Part shown: piece by piece, positions 18,301 through 25,371 of the stretch
How positions within the stretch are numbered: position 1 is the stretch's first letter
Layout: each line of letters opens with the position of its first letter
Assembly (NCBI GenBank): GCA_965225735.1
Contig: CBDDBN010000001.1
Span: 78,097-142,096 of the forward strand
DNA length: 64,000 bases
Direction: 5' to 3'
Source of the DNA: Denitrobaculum sp965225735
Lineage (GTDB): Bacteria > Pseudomonadota > Alphaproteobacteria > Kiloniellales > Kiloniellaceae
The notes under the pieces: model-generated
What the model was told of the DNA's origin: nothing
The model's input: the letters and a program-made list of their open reading frames with translations, nothing else
Database searches by the model: none
Position numbers and translations under genes: made by a program

Positions 18301-18578
18301 GCTCGCTTCTGACCGGTTATGGCGATGAGGTGAACTCCATGTTGCGCGCGCTGGAAGACTTTCACTATGAGGATCTCTCCCTGACGCTCGAGAAAACTGC
18401 GGAGGATGACCTGACATTGCTGCTGTCGATCCTTGGAAAGAATCCGGCGGTGCTGCAAGGCCAACCTTTCCAGATCAACCTGAACCTCGAGAGCAACATC
18501 GGGCAGATCCTGGACACGCTGGGCGAAGGCCTGGAGATCTCGAAAGACCTGTTGTCCGGCCGTTATTCCCTGCAGTGA
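15399..18578 (+). CDS. ydbH: YdbH-family intermembrane protein (AsmA-like)
   Basis: A 1,059-residue envelope protein with one N-terminal membrane anchor (about 10-28) and a very long, beta-rich periplasmic part. Such AsmA-like proteins (YhdP, TamB, YdbH) form hydrophobic grooves that are thought to move phospholipids toward the outer membrane. The C-terminal segment matches the DctA-YdbH pattern. Assignment is strengthened by the next two genes, which are YnbE- and YdbL-like in the same order as in E. coli. In E. coli YdbH joins YnbE to span the periplasm. Sequence divergence is high, so the family call rests on architecture and synteny more than on local identity. Confidence 0.82.
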   Translation: MLGKAARGRFWLVLLLLVLLPLIVLLAWRKELAAWAITRALQEEQVAVASLEVVELGWASAKLRRFSAAVPGVALDLDSADLEYSLAGLAAGVLPEVSLAGLDLQVDPASPWLQARMTEQPGGSAEETEGLPPIPDVALEDAELRLLTPVGWFELGIEGSLWRDPTAAMIASVSLAAKAEQGESTAVLGVTVTADRSLLADLVIEEGSLDVGGLKIRGFAGSLSAAFNGKTQILENLQSDFAATEISGVLSPEIRLEPVELTFESRLEGRDLAFSTDISGAGSLSEDFLIAISGRFEPQESNSHLSFASRAEAAASIPFLTGISTPLPQSGRVTTMLDAELELPLLAELLAVGLPARPEELVEVVRSLDAEYSLQAEGFSHPAFLEGLSADAKGVITLDGDAFVIALNAPASLQIASLSAQLLNRFAPNQDLRNWLAAPLVARLSAYEADVPLLQAARSDVATGPYVLNGKLDVAGDALEIASRLSGQLTPFQESWSLEGPLKAELRALPLRSLSGIAGRSNLKLSGRYASTEAGTSFEGDLNAFAKTLRKEDLRLNGVTADLALRADLSEQVLHVTAIKPGHIDLQSLTTSAAKSTTPLSLQILSAEIETDLEDGAVRPKVAAALAPAEFVLGEKPDHVDLESATLDLTISPHPTENNNFAIRAETEAVSVPGVQLRAADIAVQTSADPVTGIFSGKVESLRLEDLAAFRRFEDVQISSSFRGNEAGRIGFEGQGHSFQEALAFTFDGRSDPKQSTFVDVVVPEHDFASKALTIKNLSWLSEAEIVRGRLAGELRLEMTPGGPKGYAQIESNGLSGKLVGFPFSNLSMTADLDSLWPPRTSAPIRIDLANVNPGLPISNLHIEAELQDAAPFTLDLQDAALTLLGTQISLQGGRLALLEGTADLPIRITGLDLAEILKQADLADVEVSGRLTGDLPISFSDGAVTVRPSKLAATEPGVLRVQSEEISSLLTGYGDEVNSMLRALEDFHYEDLSLTLEKTAEDDLTLLLSILGKNPAVLQGQPFQINLNLESNIGQILDTLGEGLEISKDLLSGRYSLQ

Positions 18579-18702
18579 ACAGAGGGCTATTGTTCAGCCC
18601 CTGTTCAGATTGATCGTTCTATATGCTTTATCGGCTTGGAGGTGCTGCAGACCTGTGGGTAGACTTCACAAGCGCTTTTTGTCGGTGAAAGGTGATAGTT
18701 CT

Positions 18703-18972
18703 TTGATTCAGGCACAGTCTTTTGGTTTTGCTCGCGAGGACGCGGCTCTAAACGGGCCAACGCGCGACCACAGCCTTTCGCATTGGGGATTTAAACCCAT
18801 TGCCATAACCGCGGCTCTGGGTGCGCTTGCCGGCTGTCAGCCGACAGTTCGGGTCGAAGCGCCGAAAGAACCCATAACCATCAACCTCAATGTAAAGCTC
18901 GACGCTGAAGTGCGGCTCAAGCTGGAAGAGCAGGCGCGCGAAGAGGTTGAGGCCAATCCGGATATTTTCTGA
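18703..18972 (+). CDS. ynbE: YnbE-like outer-membrane lipoprotein
   Basis: A small lipoprotein. A hydrophobic stretch ends in the lipobox LAGC with acyl-accepting Cys at residue 45, followed by QPTVRVEAPKEPITINLNVK, the hallmark YnbE segment. In E. coli YnbE pairs with the YdbH C-terminus by beta-strand addition. No in-frame ATG exists. I chose TTG 18703 (89 residues) because AAAGGTGA lies 7 bases upstream; TTG 18610 and GTG 18655 are alternatives. The roughly 30 residues before the hydrophobic stretch are unusually long for a lipoprotein signal. The stop overlaps an ATG at 18972. Confidence 0.78.
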   Translation: MIQAQSFGFAREDAALNGPTRDHSLSHWGFKPIAITAALGALAGCQPTVRVEAPKEPITINLNVKLDAEVRLKLEEQAREEVEANPDIF

Positions 18973-19076
18973 TGTCTCATTCGAATGATATTAAGCTGCC
19001 TAGAACGCAATGCCGTTCTGATGCATCCGTTCGGGCGGTGGTCGACGTAAGTTCCAGAACAACCGATCGAGACGAT

Positions 19077-19430
19077 ATGAACAATTCGCTGCAGATAGGC
19101 CGTAGAGCCGCTCTTGTTTCCCTTGCCGCTTTTGCTGTGTTGGGTATTAGCGGCACGGTTCAGCCGGTTTTGGCCGCCTCTCTCGATGATTTGCGTAGAC
19201 AAGGCGCCGTAGGAGAGCGTTTCGACGGTCTCGCTGTGGCGCGCGACGCTAGCGCGAAGAAGGTCGTAAAGGATGTGAACGCCAAACGCAGTGCGATCTA
19301 TCAGCGAGAGTCGAAGAAGACTGGCGCAAATGTGACGGCAGTTGGCAAGATCTACGCAGAACAGATTATGAAAAAGGCACCGGCAGGAACTTGGTTTCTG
19401 AACGAGCAGAACAAGTGGGTGCGGAAATAG
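19077..19430 (+). CDS. ydbL: YdbL-like periplasmic protein (DUF1318)
   Basis: A secreted protein of about 117 residues. The signal peptide IGRRAALVSLAAFAVLG...VLAAS has a twin arginine, and cleavage is likely after LAA. The mature part (SLDDLRRQGAVGERFDGL..., ending TWFLNEQNKWVRK) matches DUF1318/YdbL. In E. coli it is the third gene of ydbH-ynbE-ydbL and affects the YdbH-YnbE bridge. I place the start at 19077 because the signal peptide begins there; an ATG at 18972 overlapping the ynbE stop would add 35 polar residues. Confidence 0.82.
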   Translation: MNNSLQIGRRAALVSLAAFAVLGISGTVQPVLAASLDDLRRQGAVGERFDGLAVARDASAKKVVKDVNAKRSAIYQRESKKTGANVTAVGKIYAEQIMKKAPAGTWFLNEQNKWVRK

Positions 19431-19485
19431 CCAACCGGTATTACCGCGGCACGAAAGCCCTCACCTATCCGAGAGTATCGGTTTC

Positions 19486-20262
19486 ATGACCGGCGAACTG
19501 GCGCACAAGCGGGCCGTTGTTACGGCTGGAGCGGGCGGTGCCGGTCTCGTGATCGCGCAGGCCCTGAAGGTGGCTGGCGCAGAAGTCTTTGTCTGTGATG
19601 TAGACCCATCTGCACTGGCTGTATTGCCGTCAGGCCTGGTCGGCACCGAAGTGGATGTCTCCGATCCCGCAGCGGTAACTGCCTGGCTCGGACCGATCGT
19701 AGCGGATGGCCTGGATATCCTGGTTAATAACGCGGGCATTGCCGGACCGACGGCAGCCGTCGAAGACATAACGACCGAAGACTGGCGGCGTTGTCTGTCT
19801 GTCGATTTGGACAGCCAATTCTACTGTGTGCGGGCCGTGGTGCCGGCGATGAAGCGCCAAGAGGCTGGCGCAATCGTCAATATCTCCTCAACTGCAGGCT
19901 TGATGGGGTTGCCTCTGCGCTCCGCTTATGTGGCTGCGAAGTTCGCCATCGTCGGGCTGACCAAATCCCTGGCCATGGAGCTGGGGCGGGATAACATCCG
20001 GGTCAACGCCATCGCGCCTGGTTCTATCGCCGGGGACCGTATGGAGCGGGTGATTGCCGCGCATGCGGCTGCTGAGGATCTTTCCGAGGAGCATGTCCGC
20101 GCCATGTACACCCAGGGTGTCTCAATGGCGAGTTTTGTGACGGCGGAAGAAATCGCCGATATGGTCGTCTACCTCTGTTCGGACCGCGGACGCAGGATCA
20201 CCGGACAGGTCATCGCGGTCGATGGCGGGACCGAGACCCTTTTCCCAAGAGAATTAGGTTAG
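19486..20262 (+). CDS. Short-chain dehydrogenase/reductase
   Basis: A 258-residue classical SDR. The cofactor loop is TAGAGGAG (13-20), followed by D38 in VCDVD, which suggests NAD preference. NNAG is at 81-84, the catalytic serine in NISSTAG (about 134-135), and Y148/K152 form YVAAK. The substrate cannot be told from sequence. It is a single gene, convergent with the cupin gene 32 bases away. Confidence 0.9.
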   Translation: MTGELAHKRAVVTAGAGGAGLVIAQALKVAGAEVFVCDVDPSALAVLPSGLVGTEVDVSDPAAVTAWLGPIVADGLDILVNNAGIAGPTAAVEDITTEDWRRCLSVDLDSQFYCVRAVVPAMKRQEAGAIVNISSTAGLMGLPLRSAYVAAKFAIVGLTKSLAMELGRDNIRVNAIAPGSIAGDRMERVIAAHAAAEDLSEEHVRAMYTQGVSMASFVTAEEIADMVVYLCSDRGRRITGQVIAVDGGTETLFPRELG

Positions 20263-20294
20263 TCTCGATCCCGCGCATCTATGCGATATACGCG

Positions 20295-20978
20295 TTACGC
20301 CGTTGCCGGTGCGCTCGGCGCTTCGGCTAGGTGCTCCCGCTTAATCCAGACGCGCGCCCCTTGCGCGCCTGCTTTCGCTTGAGTGCGGCTGCCTTTCGGC
20401 AAACGCAGCCAGGATTGCGGCTCGAAGCTTTCACCGGCTTCCTCGAAACCGCCCTCGAGAACGAAGACTTCGATACCGTTGGGGGCATCGATCTCGACCT
20501 CTGCGCCTGGCTGCCAACGCTCCAACCAAACCTCTTCGCGGGGATCCTTGAAGAGAGGCATAACCTCGACACCGGCCCGGCCGGAATCGCCGACGAAAGC
20601 CATCTTGTTGGTGTCGATCCGGACATGCGTACGGTCGGCCAGATCGAACTGCCAGAGTTTCACGAAGATCGTGCAGCCCGGTGCTGATCCGGGTGTGTGA
20701 CGCGATTCCGGAGGATTGCGGATGTAACTGCCCGCCGGAAAATCCCCATGTTCGTCCTGGAATACGCCCTCGAGGACGAAGAATTCTTCACCGCCCGTAT
20801 GGACGTGTGGAGAAAAGCTGCTTTCTGGGGCGTAGCGGACGATGGTGGTGGCGCGCGCCACTTCATCGCCGATACGATCGAGCATGCGGCGATCCACGCC
20901 AGGCATGGGAGAGTTCTTCCAGGGGACCTTCGCGGCATGAACTGCCACGCGCTGGGAGAAATCGGCATTCAGTTCCAT
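20295..20978 (-). CDS. Two-cupin protein (ChrR-like cupin)
   Basis: A 227-residue protein with two tandem cupin folds. The first contains the metal-binding pattern SPHVHTGGEEFFVLEG...RHTPGS, like the ChrR-type cupin; the second (about 125-210, EVEIDAPNGIEVFVLEGGF) lacks the histidines. There is no zinc-binding anti-sigma domain. It is 15 bases downstream of the GST gene and probably shares its TetR-controlled promoter. Enzymatic activity is unknown. Confidence 0.75.
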   Translation of the reverse strand: MELNADFSQRVAVHAAKVPWKNSPMPGVDRRMLDRIGDEVARATTIVRYAPESSFSPHVHTGGEEFFVLEGVFQDEHGDFPAGSYIRNPPESRHTPGSAPGCTIFVKLWQFDLADRTHVRIDTNKMAFVGDSGRAGVEVMPLFKDPREEVWLERWQPGAEVEIDAPNGIEVFVLEGGFEEAGESFEPQSWLRLPKGSRTQAKAGAQGARVWIKREHLAEAPSAPATA

Positions 20979-20993
20979 GGGGCTGTCCTCGGG

Positions 20994-21614
20994 TTATCCG
21001 GCAATGCTCGGGCGTTCTGCGACGCGCTGGCGCCAGGATTTCAGATTAGCGCAGTCCTCCGGTATATCGATTTTCGCGAAGTCGGCAAAGGCTAGTCCCG
21101 CGAAAGCGGTGATGTCTGCCATCGAGAAATCGTCTCCTGCCAGATAAGGCTGTTCACCCAGTTTGCCATCCAGATACCGCATGCCCGCAATCGCGCGCTC
21201 GCGCTGATGGTTGCCCCATTCCGCGCACTGATAGCCCTCGATGTCCGGACCCAGACCAGGGGTGGCGTGATGAAAGTAGGCGCCGACGGCATCCAGAAGA
21301 CCGGCTTCCGCCCGCCGCTGCATCATGTGAATGACGGCCCTTTCCTTCGCCGAGCGGCCGGTGAGGGAGGTCTCGCCATTGAGGTTGTCCAGATACTCGG
21401 TGATGGCGGTGCATTCCGCGATGGTGGTGCCGTCGTCCAACTCCAGGACCGGAACGGCACCGGAAGGATTCTTCTTCAGAAAGTCTTCTTTCTTGTGCTC
21501 GCCGCCAGGGACGTCGACGGTGATGAACTCAACTTTGTCGGTGAGTCCTTTTTCTGCCAGGGCGATTCGGACGCGGGCCGGGTTCGGGAAGCCTTCGAAA
21601 TCGTAAATCTTCAT
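20994..21614 (-). CDS. Glutathione S-transferase
   Basis: A 206-residue cytosolic GST. The thioredoxin-like domain (1-80) begins MKIYDFEGFPNPARVRIALAEKGL, with the cis-proline region GAVPVLEL and ECTAITEYLD glutathione contacts. The all-helical domain fills 90-200. The likely role is conjugation of electrophiles. The ATG at 21614 follows CTGGAGACGATC. Its promoter (-35 TTGACA 21685-21690, -10 TAGTTA 21662-21667, minus strand) is flanked by two copies of a TetR-type palindrome. Confidence 0.9.
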   Translation of the reverse strand: MKIYDFEGFPNPARVRIALAEKGLTDKVEFITVDVPGGEHKKEDFLKKNPSGAVPVLELDDGTTIAECTAITEYLDNLNGETSLTGRSAKERAVIHMMQRRAEAGLLDAVGAYFHHATPGLGPDIEGYQCAEWGNHQRERAIAGMRYLDGKLGEQPYLAGDDFSMADITAFAGLAFADFAKIDIPEDCANLKSWRQRVAERPSIAG

Positions 21615-21639
21615 GATCGTCTCCAGGGATTGAAATTTC

Positions 21640-21659
21640 TCTATCTATCGATAGATAGA
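21640..21659. promoter_or_regulatory. Operator 1: 20-bp perfect palindrome at the GST start site
   Basis: A perfect 20-base palindrome centred on TCGA, with the inner motif CTATCTATCGATAG (21641-21654). It lies just downstream of the GST -10 box (21662-21667), over the expected transcription start. Repression by the divergent TetR protein is the simplest reading. Confidence 0.7.
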
Positions 21660-21661
21660 TG

Positions 21662-21690
21662 TAACTAGCTTGCGTTTTCCTAAATGTCAA
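21662..21690 (-). promoter_or_regulatory. GST-cupin promoter
   Basis: On the minus strand, TTGACA (21685-21690) and TAGTTA (21662-21667) are separated by 17 bases, a near-consensus sigma-70 promoter. Start would be near 21655, inside operator 1. Confidence 0.7.
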
Positions 21691-21699
21691 GCCTATCTA
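21670..21699 (+). promoter_or_regulatory. tetR promoter
   Basis: TTGCGT (21670-21675) and TATCTA (21694-21699) are spaced 18. The -10 box lies within operator 2, which implies autorepression. The expected start near 21706 rules out the ATG at 21684 as start codon. Confidence 0.55.
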
Positions 21700-21706
21700 G
21701 TGATAG
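21693..21706. promoter_or_regulatory. Operator 2: CTATCTAGTGATAG
   Basis: Shares CTATCTA-NN-GATAG with operator 1 (only the two central bases differ). It covers the -10 box of tetR and abuts the -35 of the GST promoter, so one regulator would control both directions. Confidence 0.65.
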
Positions 21707-21728
21707 ATTGATTGAAGAATTGGTGACA

Positions 21729-22271
21729 ATGATGAGTGATACAGTCGAAAAACTGATGGATGCCGCCGAAAACAGCGTCCGGCTGCGGGGCTATCATGCG
21801 GTGAGTTTTCGAGATCTTGCCGAGGAACTCGGGATTAAGAGCTCCAGTGTTCACTATTATTTCAGGCAAAAAGAAGATCTTGGGCTTGCTTTGGTAGAGC
21901 GCTATGCAGCGCGTTTTTTCGAGGCTCTGGAGGATAGGGTTGCGAAGAGCGACACGCCGGAAGCCAAGATTCGCGCATTCGCGGCGGTTTATAGGGAAGC
22001 CTTGACGGGCTCGGACCGGATCTGCCTTTGCGGGATGCTGGGTGCCGAAAGCTGCGGTCTGCCCCCCGCTTTGTCAGAGGCCGCAGGCGCATTCTTAAAG
22101 GCGAACATAGATTGGGTGGCCGGCACCTTGCCAAAAAGCCTTTCCCCGACTGCACGAAAGAGGAAAGCCGCGCATATCGTTTCGACGCTTCAGGGCGCGA
22201 TGATCCTGGCGAGCAGCCTGAGGGACTATGACGTCTACGATAACGCAGTGAAAGATCTGCTGGCGGAGTAA
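21729..22271 (+). CDS. TetR/AcrR-family repressor
   Basis: About 180 residues. The N-terminal helix-turn-helix is GYHAVSFRDLAEELGIKSSSVHYYFRQKEDLG; the C-terminal helical domain binds an unknown inducer. A cysteine pair in DRICLCGMLGAESCG may sense electrophiles, as in NemR-like repressors, which would fit the neighbouring GST (inference). I start at ATG 21729 (21732 is also possible). It is convergent with the alkylation-repair gene 16 bases downstream. Confidence 0.88.
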   Translation: MMSDTVEKLMDAAENSVRLRGYHAVSFRDLAEELGIKSSSVHYYFRQKEDLGLALVERYAARFFEALEDRVAKSDTPEAKIRAFAAVYREALTGSDRICLCGMLGAESCGLPPALSEAAGAFLKANIDWVAGTLPKSLSPTARKRKAAHIVSTLQGAMILASSLRDYDVYDNAVKDLLAE

Positions 22272-22287
22272 AGGTCCGGTAAGGCGG

Positions 22288-23385
22288 TCAAACTGCGAGG
22301 ATGAAGTCTGCGGTGACAAAGCTGATGCCGTTTATGATGATCTCAAGACGATGGCCGCCGGCATAGTACTTTCGGGTCGTGATCGGCCGGATTGCGTGCT
22401 CCTTGGCAAAGGAGAGGTGCGCTCCAGCGGCCAGCTCCAATTTTTTCCATTTAAAGACCTTCGGCGAAAGATGGCCGTTCGCTTTCCGATGATGGATGGC
22501 ATAGTCGATCATCAGCGGTTGCTGATGAGGCGCGGTTGATTTCAAGGTCAATTCGAATTGCAGTTTCTCGCCCATTTTAATCCGACCCCTTTGGAGTTTG
22601 AGGCCAGCAGAAATCGCCTCCGGCGCGATGAAGCCGAAAAGGCGGAGCGCATCTTTGTTTCCTTGCTTGAGGAGCGTGCGGCAGGCATGCCGGATCAGGC
22701 GCTTTCGGTCCTGGCAGGCGTCTTTTAGCCAGTCCTCGGCGACTGCGACCACCAGATCGGGGTGATCTTTGGCGATGTCGTTCAAATTGTTGGCAACTGA
22801 CCGGCGCACATAGTCTTCTGGATCGTCCCGCAGCCTTGCGAGGATCGGCAGGATTGGGCCGGGATCTTCGATCAGCTTTGGCAATTGCATCGCCCAGGGC
22901 AGGCGGGGGCGGCAGCCCTCAGAAGCCAGGCGGCGGACATGATGATTTTCGCTTCTGCTCCATTCCGTCATATATCTTAGGGCGCGCTCCTGATCCGCGA
23001 TCAGAAATGCGCGCACGCCGAACTCCGAGGTAAAGTGCTGGGTCGCCTCCCGCAAAAGATTCATGGCGAGGTCGAAATGCGATAGACCGGTGCGTGCGAT
23101 GTAGTCGTTCAGCGACAAGATCGCCCAGCCAGAAATGCCCGCCTTACCATGGGCAGGTAAGCTTTTTCGCAGGATCGTGGCCGCGGCTTCGAAATCCTCG
23201 GGCAAGGATCTCTGCAAAACCCTGGCGATGTGGGTGGCGCGCTGTTTCAGCTCCAACGCCGCGAGGCCCTGTTGAGCCGCGGCGACGAAGTCTTCGCGTG
23301 GAAAGTCTGACCAGGCGGCTGTGAGGTGATCGGCCATCTCCTCGACCAGTTCGGCGCTGATGAAGTTTTTGAAAGGCTCCGGCAT
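22288..23385 (-). CDS. AlkC/AlkD-like DNA glycosylase with C-terminal Ig-like domain
   Basis: A 365-residue HEAT-repeat protein. Helical repeats occupy about 1-250 (for example FGVRAFLIADQERALRYMTEWSRSENHHVRRLASEG and DPEDYVRRSVANNLNDIAKDHPD), as in alkylpurine DNA glycosylases AlkC/AlkD. The final 110 residues are beta-rich (KLQFELTLKSTAPHQQPLMI...) and resemble the Ig-like domain of some AlkC proteins, which contacts DNA. The role would be removal of alkylated bases such as 3-methyladenine. It begins 9 bases after the ABM-like gene on the same strand and has a poorly placed ribosome binding site, so translational coupling is likely. Confidence 0.8.
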   Translation of the reverse strand: MPEPFKNFISAELVEEMADHLTAAWSDFPREDFVAAAQQGLAALELKQRATHIARVLQRSLPEDFEAAATILRKSLPAHGKAGISGWAILSLNDYIARTGLSHFDLAMNLLREATQHFTSEFGVRAFLIADQERALRYMTEWSRSENHHVRRLASEGCRPRLPWAMQLPKLIEDPGPILPILARLRDDPEDYVRRSVANNLNDIAKDHPDLVVAVAEDWLKDACQDRKRLIRHACRTLLKQGNKDALRLFGFIAPEAISAGLKLQRGRIKMGEKLQFELTLKSTAPHQQPLMIDYAIHHRKANGHLSPKVFKWKKLELAAGAHLSFAKEHAIRPITTRKYYAGGHRLEIIINGISFVTADFILAV

Positions 23386-23394
23386 TTCCTTTGC

Positions 23395-23703
23395 TCAGAC
23401 CTCAGCAGACAAGATCGTGTCCGAGGTGAAATGCGCGACGACCTTGACGTCGGAAATAATGCCGAAGATCCCCGCAAAGGCCGGGTCGGACTTGACTTTT
23501 TCACCGGCCGCTTTGGCGGCGGCGTGGTCTTCCCAGACAATCAAATCGGCGAGCAGTGTTGCCGGTTCGATGCCATTGAGCGCCCGATAGCTGAGAAAGC
23601 CCGGATAGGTCATTGCAGCCTCCATGGCGTTGCGGCGGGCCTCGATTGCCTGGGTTCGGTCGGTGACTTCATAGACGATGATTTCGTAGGTGGTTTTGCT
23701 CAC
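23395..23703 (-). CDS. Small ABM-like/dimeric alpha-beta barrel protein
   Basis: A 102-residue protein with the pattern of a ferredoxin-like alpha/beta barrel: beta strand YEIIVYEV, helix, PGFLSYRAL, then DLIVWEDHAAAKAAGEKVKSDPAF. No catalytic residue is recognised. It starts with GTG (23703) 7 bases after AAGGAG. It precedes the DNA glycosylase and is divergent from the WYL regulator, which may control it. Confidence 0.7.
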   Translation of the reverse strand: MSKTTYEIIVYEVTDRTQAIEARRNAMEAAMTYPGFLSYRALNGIEPATLLADLIVWEDHAAAKAAGEKVKSDPAFAGIFGIISDVKVVAHFTSDTILSAEV

Positions 23704-23749
23704 TACGGCGCTCCTTTTGTTTGAACGCCCTCCTTAAAGCACAGTCCTA

Positions 23750-23779
23750 CTGACAGCCTTATGGCCATTGAGATATGTT
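23750..23779 (+). promoter_or_regulatory. Promoter of the WYL regulator gene
   Basis: CTGACA (23750-23755) and TATGTT (23774-23779) are spaced 18. Transcription would start near 23786, about five bases before the ATG, so the message may be nearly leaderless. Confidence 0.45.
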
Positions 23780-23790
23780 AGCTTTCTATT

Positions 23791-24474
23791 ATGAGACCAG
23801 CGGAACGCCTCTTCAGGATCATTCAGATCATGCGCGCGAGCGGACGCGTTATGACGGCGGCCGAAATCGCGGCACAGCTGGAAGTTTCTCAGCGGACCGT
23901 GTACCGGGACTTGGGACATCTTATGGCCTCGGGCGCGCCGATCGACGGCGAGCGCGGGGTGGGCTATCTCCTGAGAGAGGCGTTCGATGCCCCGCCACTG
24001 ACTTTCAGCTTCGAGCAATTGGAGGCGTTGGCGTTTGGTGCGCGCGCGGTGGAGGTCCTCGCCGGTGAAGACTTGGGCCGCGCAGCCCGCGAAGCCCTGG
24101 CGAAGATAGAAAGCTCGATCCCGCCGTCGCATGCAGAGCGCTTAAGGTCGGCGCCGCTTTGGGCAATTCGGGGCGCGGCTCAGCCCGTGCCGCCGCCTGC
24201 AATCGGGTCGATCCGGCGTGCGATTTCGCAGCGCAGAAAGCTGGCCATAGAGTATCGAAGTCTGCTCGAAAAGCGGAGCGAACGGATCGTTCGTCCGCTT
24301 GGCCTGACAAACTTTGGAGCCGTCTGGCTCTTGACGGCCTGGTGCGAGGTCAGAAGCGATTTCCGCGACTTTCGTGTGGACCGGATTGAAGGTTTCGAAT
24401 GCCTGCGAGAGCGCTTTGAGACAGAAGCCGGTAAGTCCTTTGAAGACTATGTCGCGGGTTTTGAGAACTGTTAG
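23791..24474 (+). CDS. YafY-type HTH/WYL-domain transcriptional regulator
   Basis: 227 residues. The N-terminal HTH_11 (about 3-55, AERLFRIIQIMRASGRVMTAAEIAAQLEVSQRTVYRDL) is followed by a WYL domain (about 145-220, RKLAIEYRSL...RIVRPLGLTNFGAVWLLTAWCEVRSDFRDFRVDRI). WYL domains bind ligands such as nucleotides or nucleic acid. The start fits the family, although no ribosome binding site precedes it. It is divergent from the ABM-like/glycosylase pair and convergent with the nitroreductase. Confidence 0.88.
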   Translation: MRPAERLFRIIQIMRASGRVMTAAEIAAQLEVSQRTVYRDLGHLMASGAPIDGERGVGYLLREAFDAPPLTFSFEQLEALAFGARAVEVLAGEDLGRAAREALAKIESSIPPSHAERLRSAPLWAIRGAAQPVPPPAIGSIRRAISQRRKLAIEYRSLLEKRSERIVRPLGLTNFGAVWLLTAWCEVRSDFRDFRVDRIEGFECLRERFETEAGKSFEDYVAGFENC

Positions 24475-24586
24475 GGAAGGTCGCACTGGATGCGGAGGCA
24501 GATGCCAGTTGAAGTCAGCGCCTCTGCTGGGCTCGGGATCTAATGAACGGTTTCGCTGATGAAAGCGGCTATATGATCATCGCTCT

Positions 24587-25180
24587 TCACGTTTGGGCCG
24601 GCCAGCCAAGGCAAAGGTGCAGGATCGGCGCGACGGGAGGCGAGAGTTCAAGGGCCGAGGAGGTCGCTTCATCCGCGAAGCCGGCAACCAGCACGCAGCC
24701 CAGTCCCTCCGCCGAAGCCATGAGCTGCAGGTTCTGCGCTGCGGCGCCCGCCTCGATGTAGAGGTATCGCACTCCGCGCGTGCCGTAGGGAGGCTGGTTG
24801 GCAAAAGCTTCGCAGGCCTGAGCGAAGTCTGCGCAGATTGTAACGATGGCTGCGGCGCTGCCGATCCAGGGCTGGTCCTCCAGCGCCGCGGCTTGAAGCG
24901 CGGGGCGCACGTCGCGCTGTACAAGGGGCGTCAACCCGATACCGTCTCCGGCCACGGCATAGATGCCGCTCTCGAGAGCTTCGACGTTTGCGGCAACCAC
25001 CCGAAGGCGCAGCGGATAGAGGGCATGGGCCGAAGGCGCGGAACGCTTACCTTCGTCGTTGGTGATACCCTGTGCCGACCACAGAAGCCGCTCTAACAAA
25101 GCGCGCCCGATCTGACGCTTGTCGAAGCTCCGTTGCGAGCGGCGGCAAGCGATAATCTCTTCCAGATCTTTGCTCGGCAT
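24587..25180 (-). CDS. Nitroreductase-family protein
   Basis: A 197-residue FMN-dependent nitroreductase-fold protein, close to the SagB/ThcOx-like subgroup. The N-terminal RRSQRSFDKRQI holds FMN phosphate contacts; SAHALYPLRLRVV and GAAAQNLQLMASAEGLGCVLVAGF are typical. The substrate is unknown. GAGGAG lies 6 bases before the ATG. A TGTATCGATACA palindrome 67 bases upstream suggests dedicated regulation. Confidence 0.85.
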   Translation of the reverse strand: MPSKDLEEIIACRRSQRSFDKRQIGRALLERLLWSAQGITNDEGKRSAPSAHALYPLRLRVVAANVEALESGIYAVAGDGIGLTPLVQRDVRPALQAAALEDQPWIGSAAAIVTICADFAQACEAFANQPPYGTRGVRYLYIEAGAAAQNLQLMASAEGLGCVLVAGFADEATSSALELSPPVAPILHLCLGWPAQT

Positions 25181-25246
25181 GGGGCACTCCTCTTCTCAGC
25201 ACCCGTCACCCTAGGGACATCGGGGAGCCTATTGGAAGCACTCTAT

Positions 25247-25258
25247 TGTATCGATACA
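25247..25258. promoter_or_regulatory. TGTATCGATACA palindrome upstream of the nitroreductase
   Basis: A perfect 12-base palindrome; its right arm merges with a TACAAT that could be the -10 of the minus-strand nitroreductase gene. The pattern resembles operators of FCD-type GntR repressors, but no such regulator is in the window. Confidence 0.45.
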
Positions 25259-25371
25259 GACTTATTGCTTCGGCGCAGATCAACCGCTTGATTGCCTGGC
25301 GATTTTGCGAAGGAAACGGCGGCAGGCAGGATCCGCTCGCCAAGACTTTGAGAAGGTGGAGTTTTCGGTAA

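Noticed and set aside
21684..21728. ATG at 21684 as start of the TetR gene
   Set aside because: It precedes operator 2 and the predicted transcription start, and has no ribosome binding site; ATG 21729 fits the family N-terminus.
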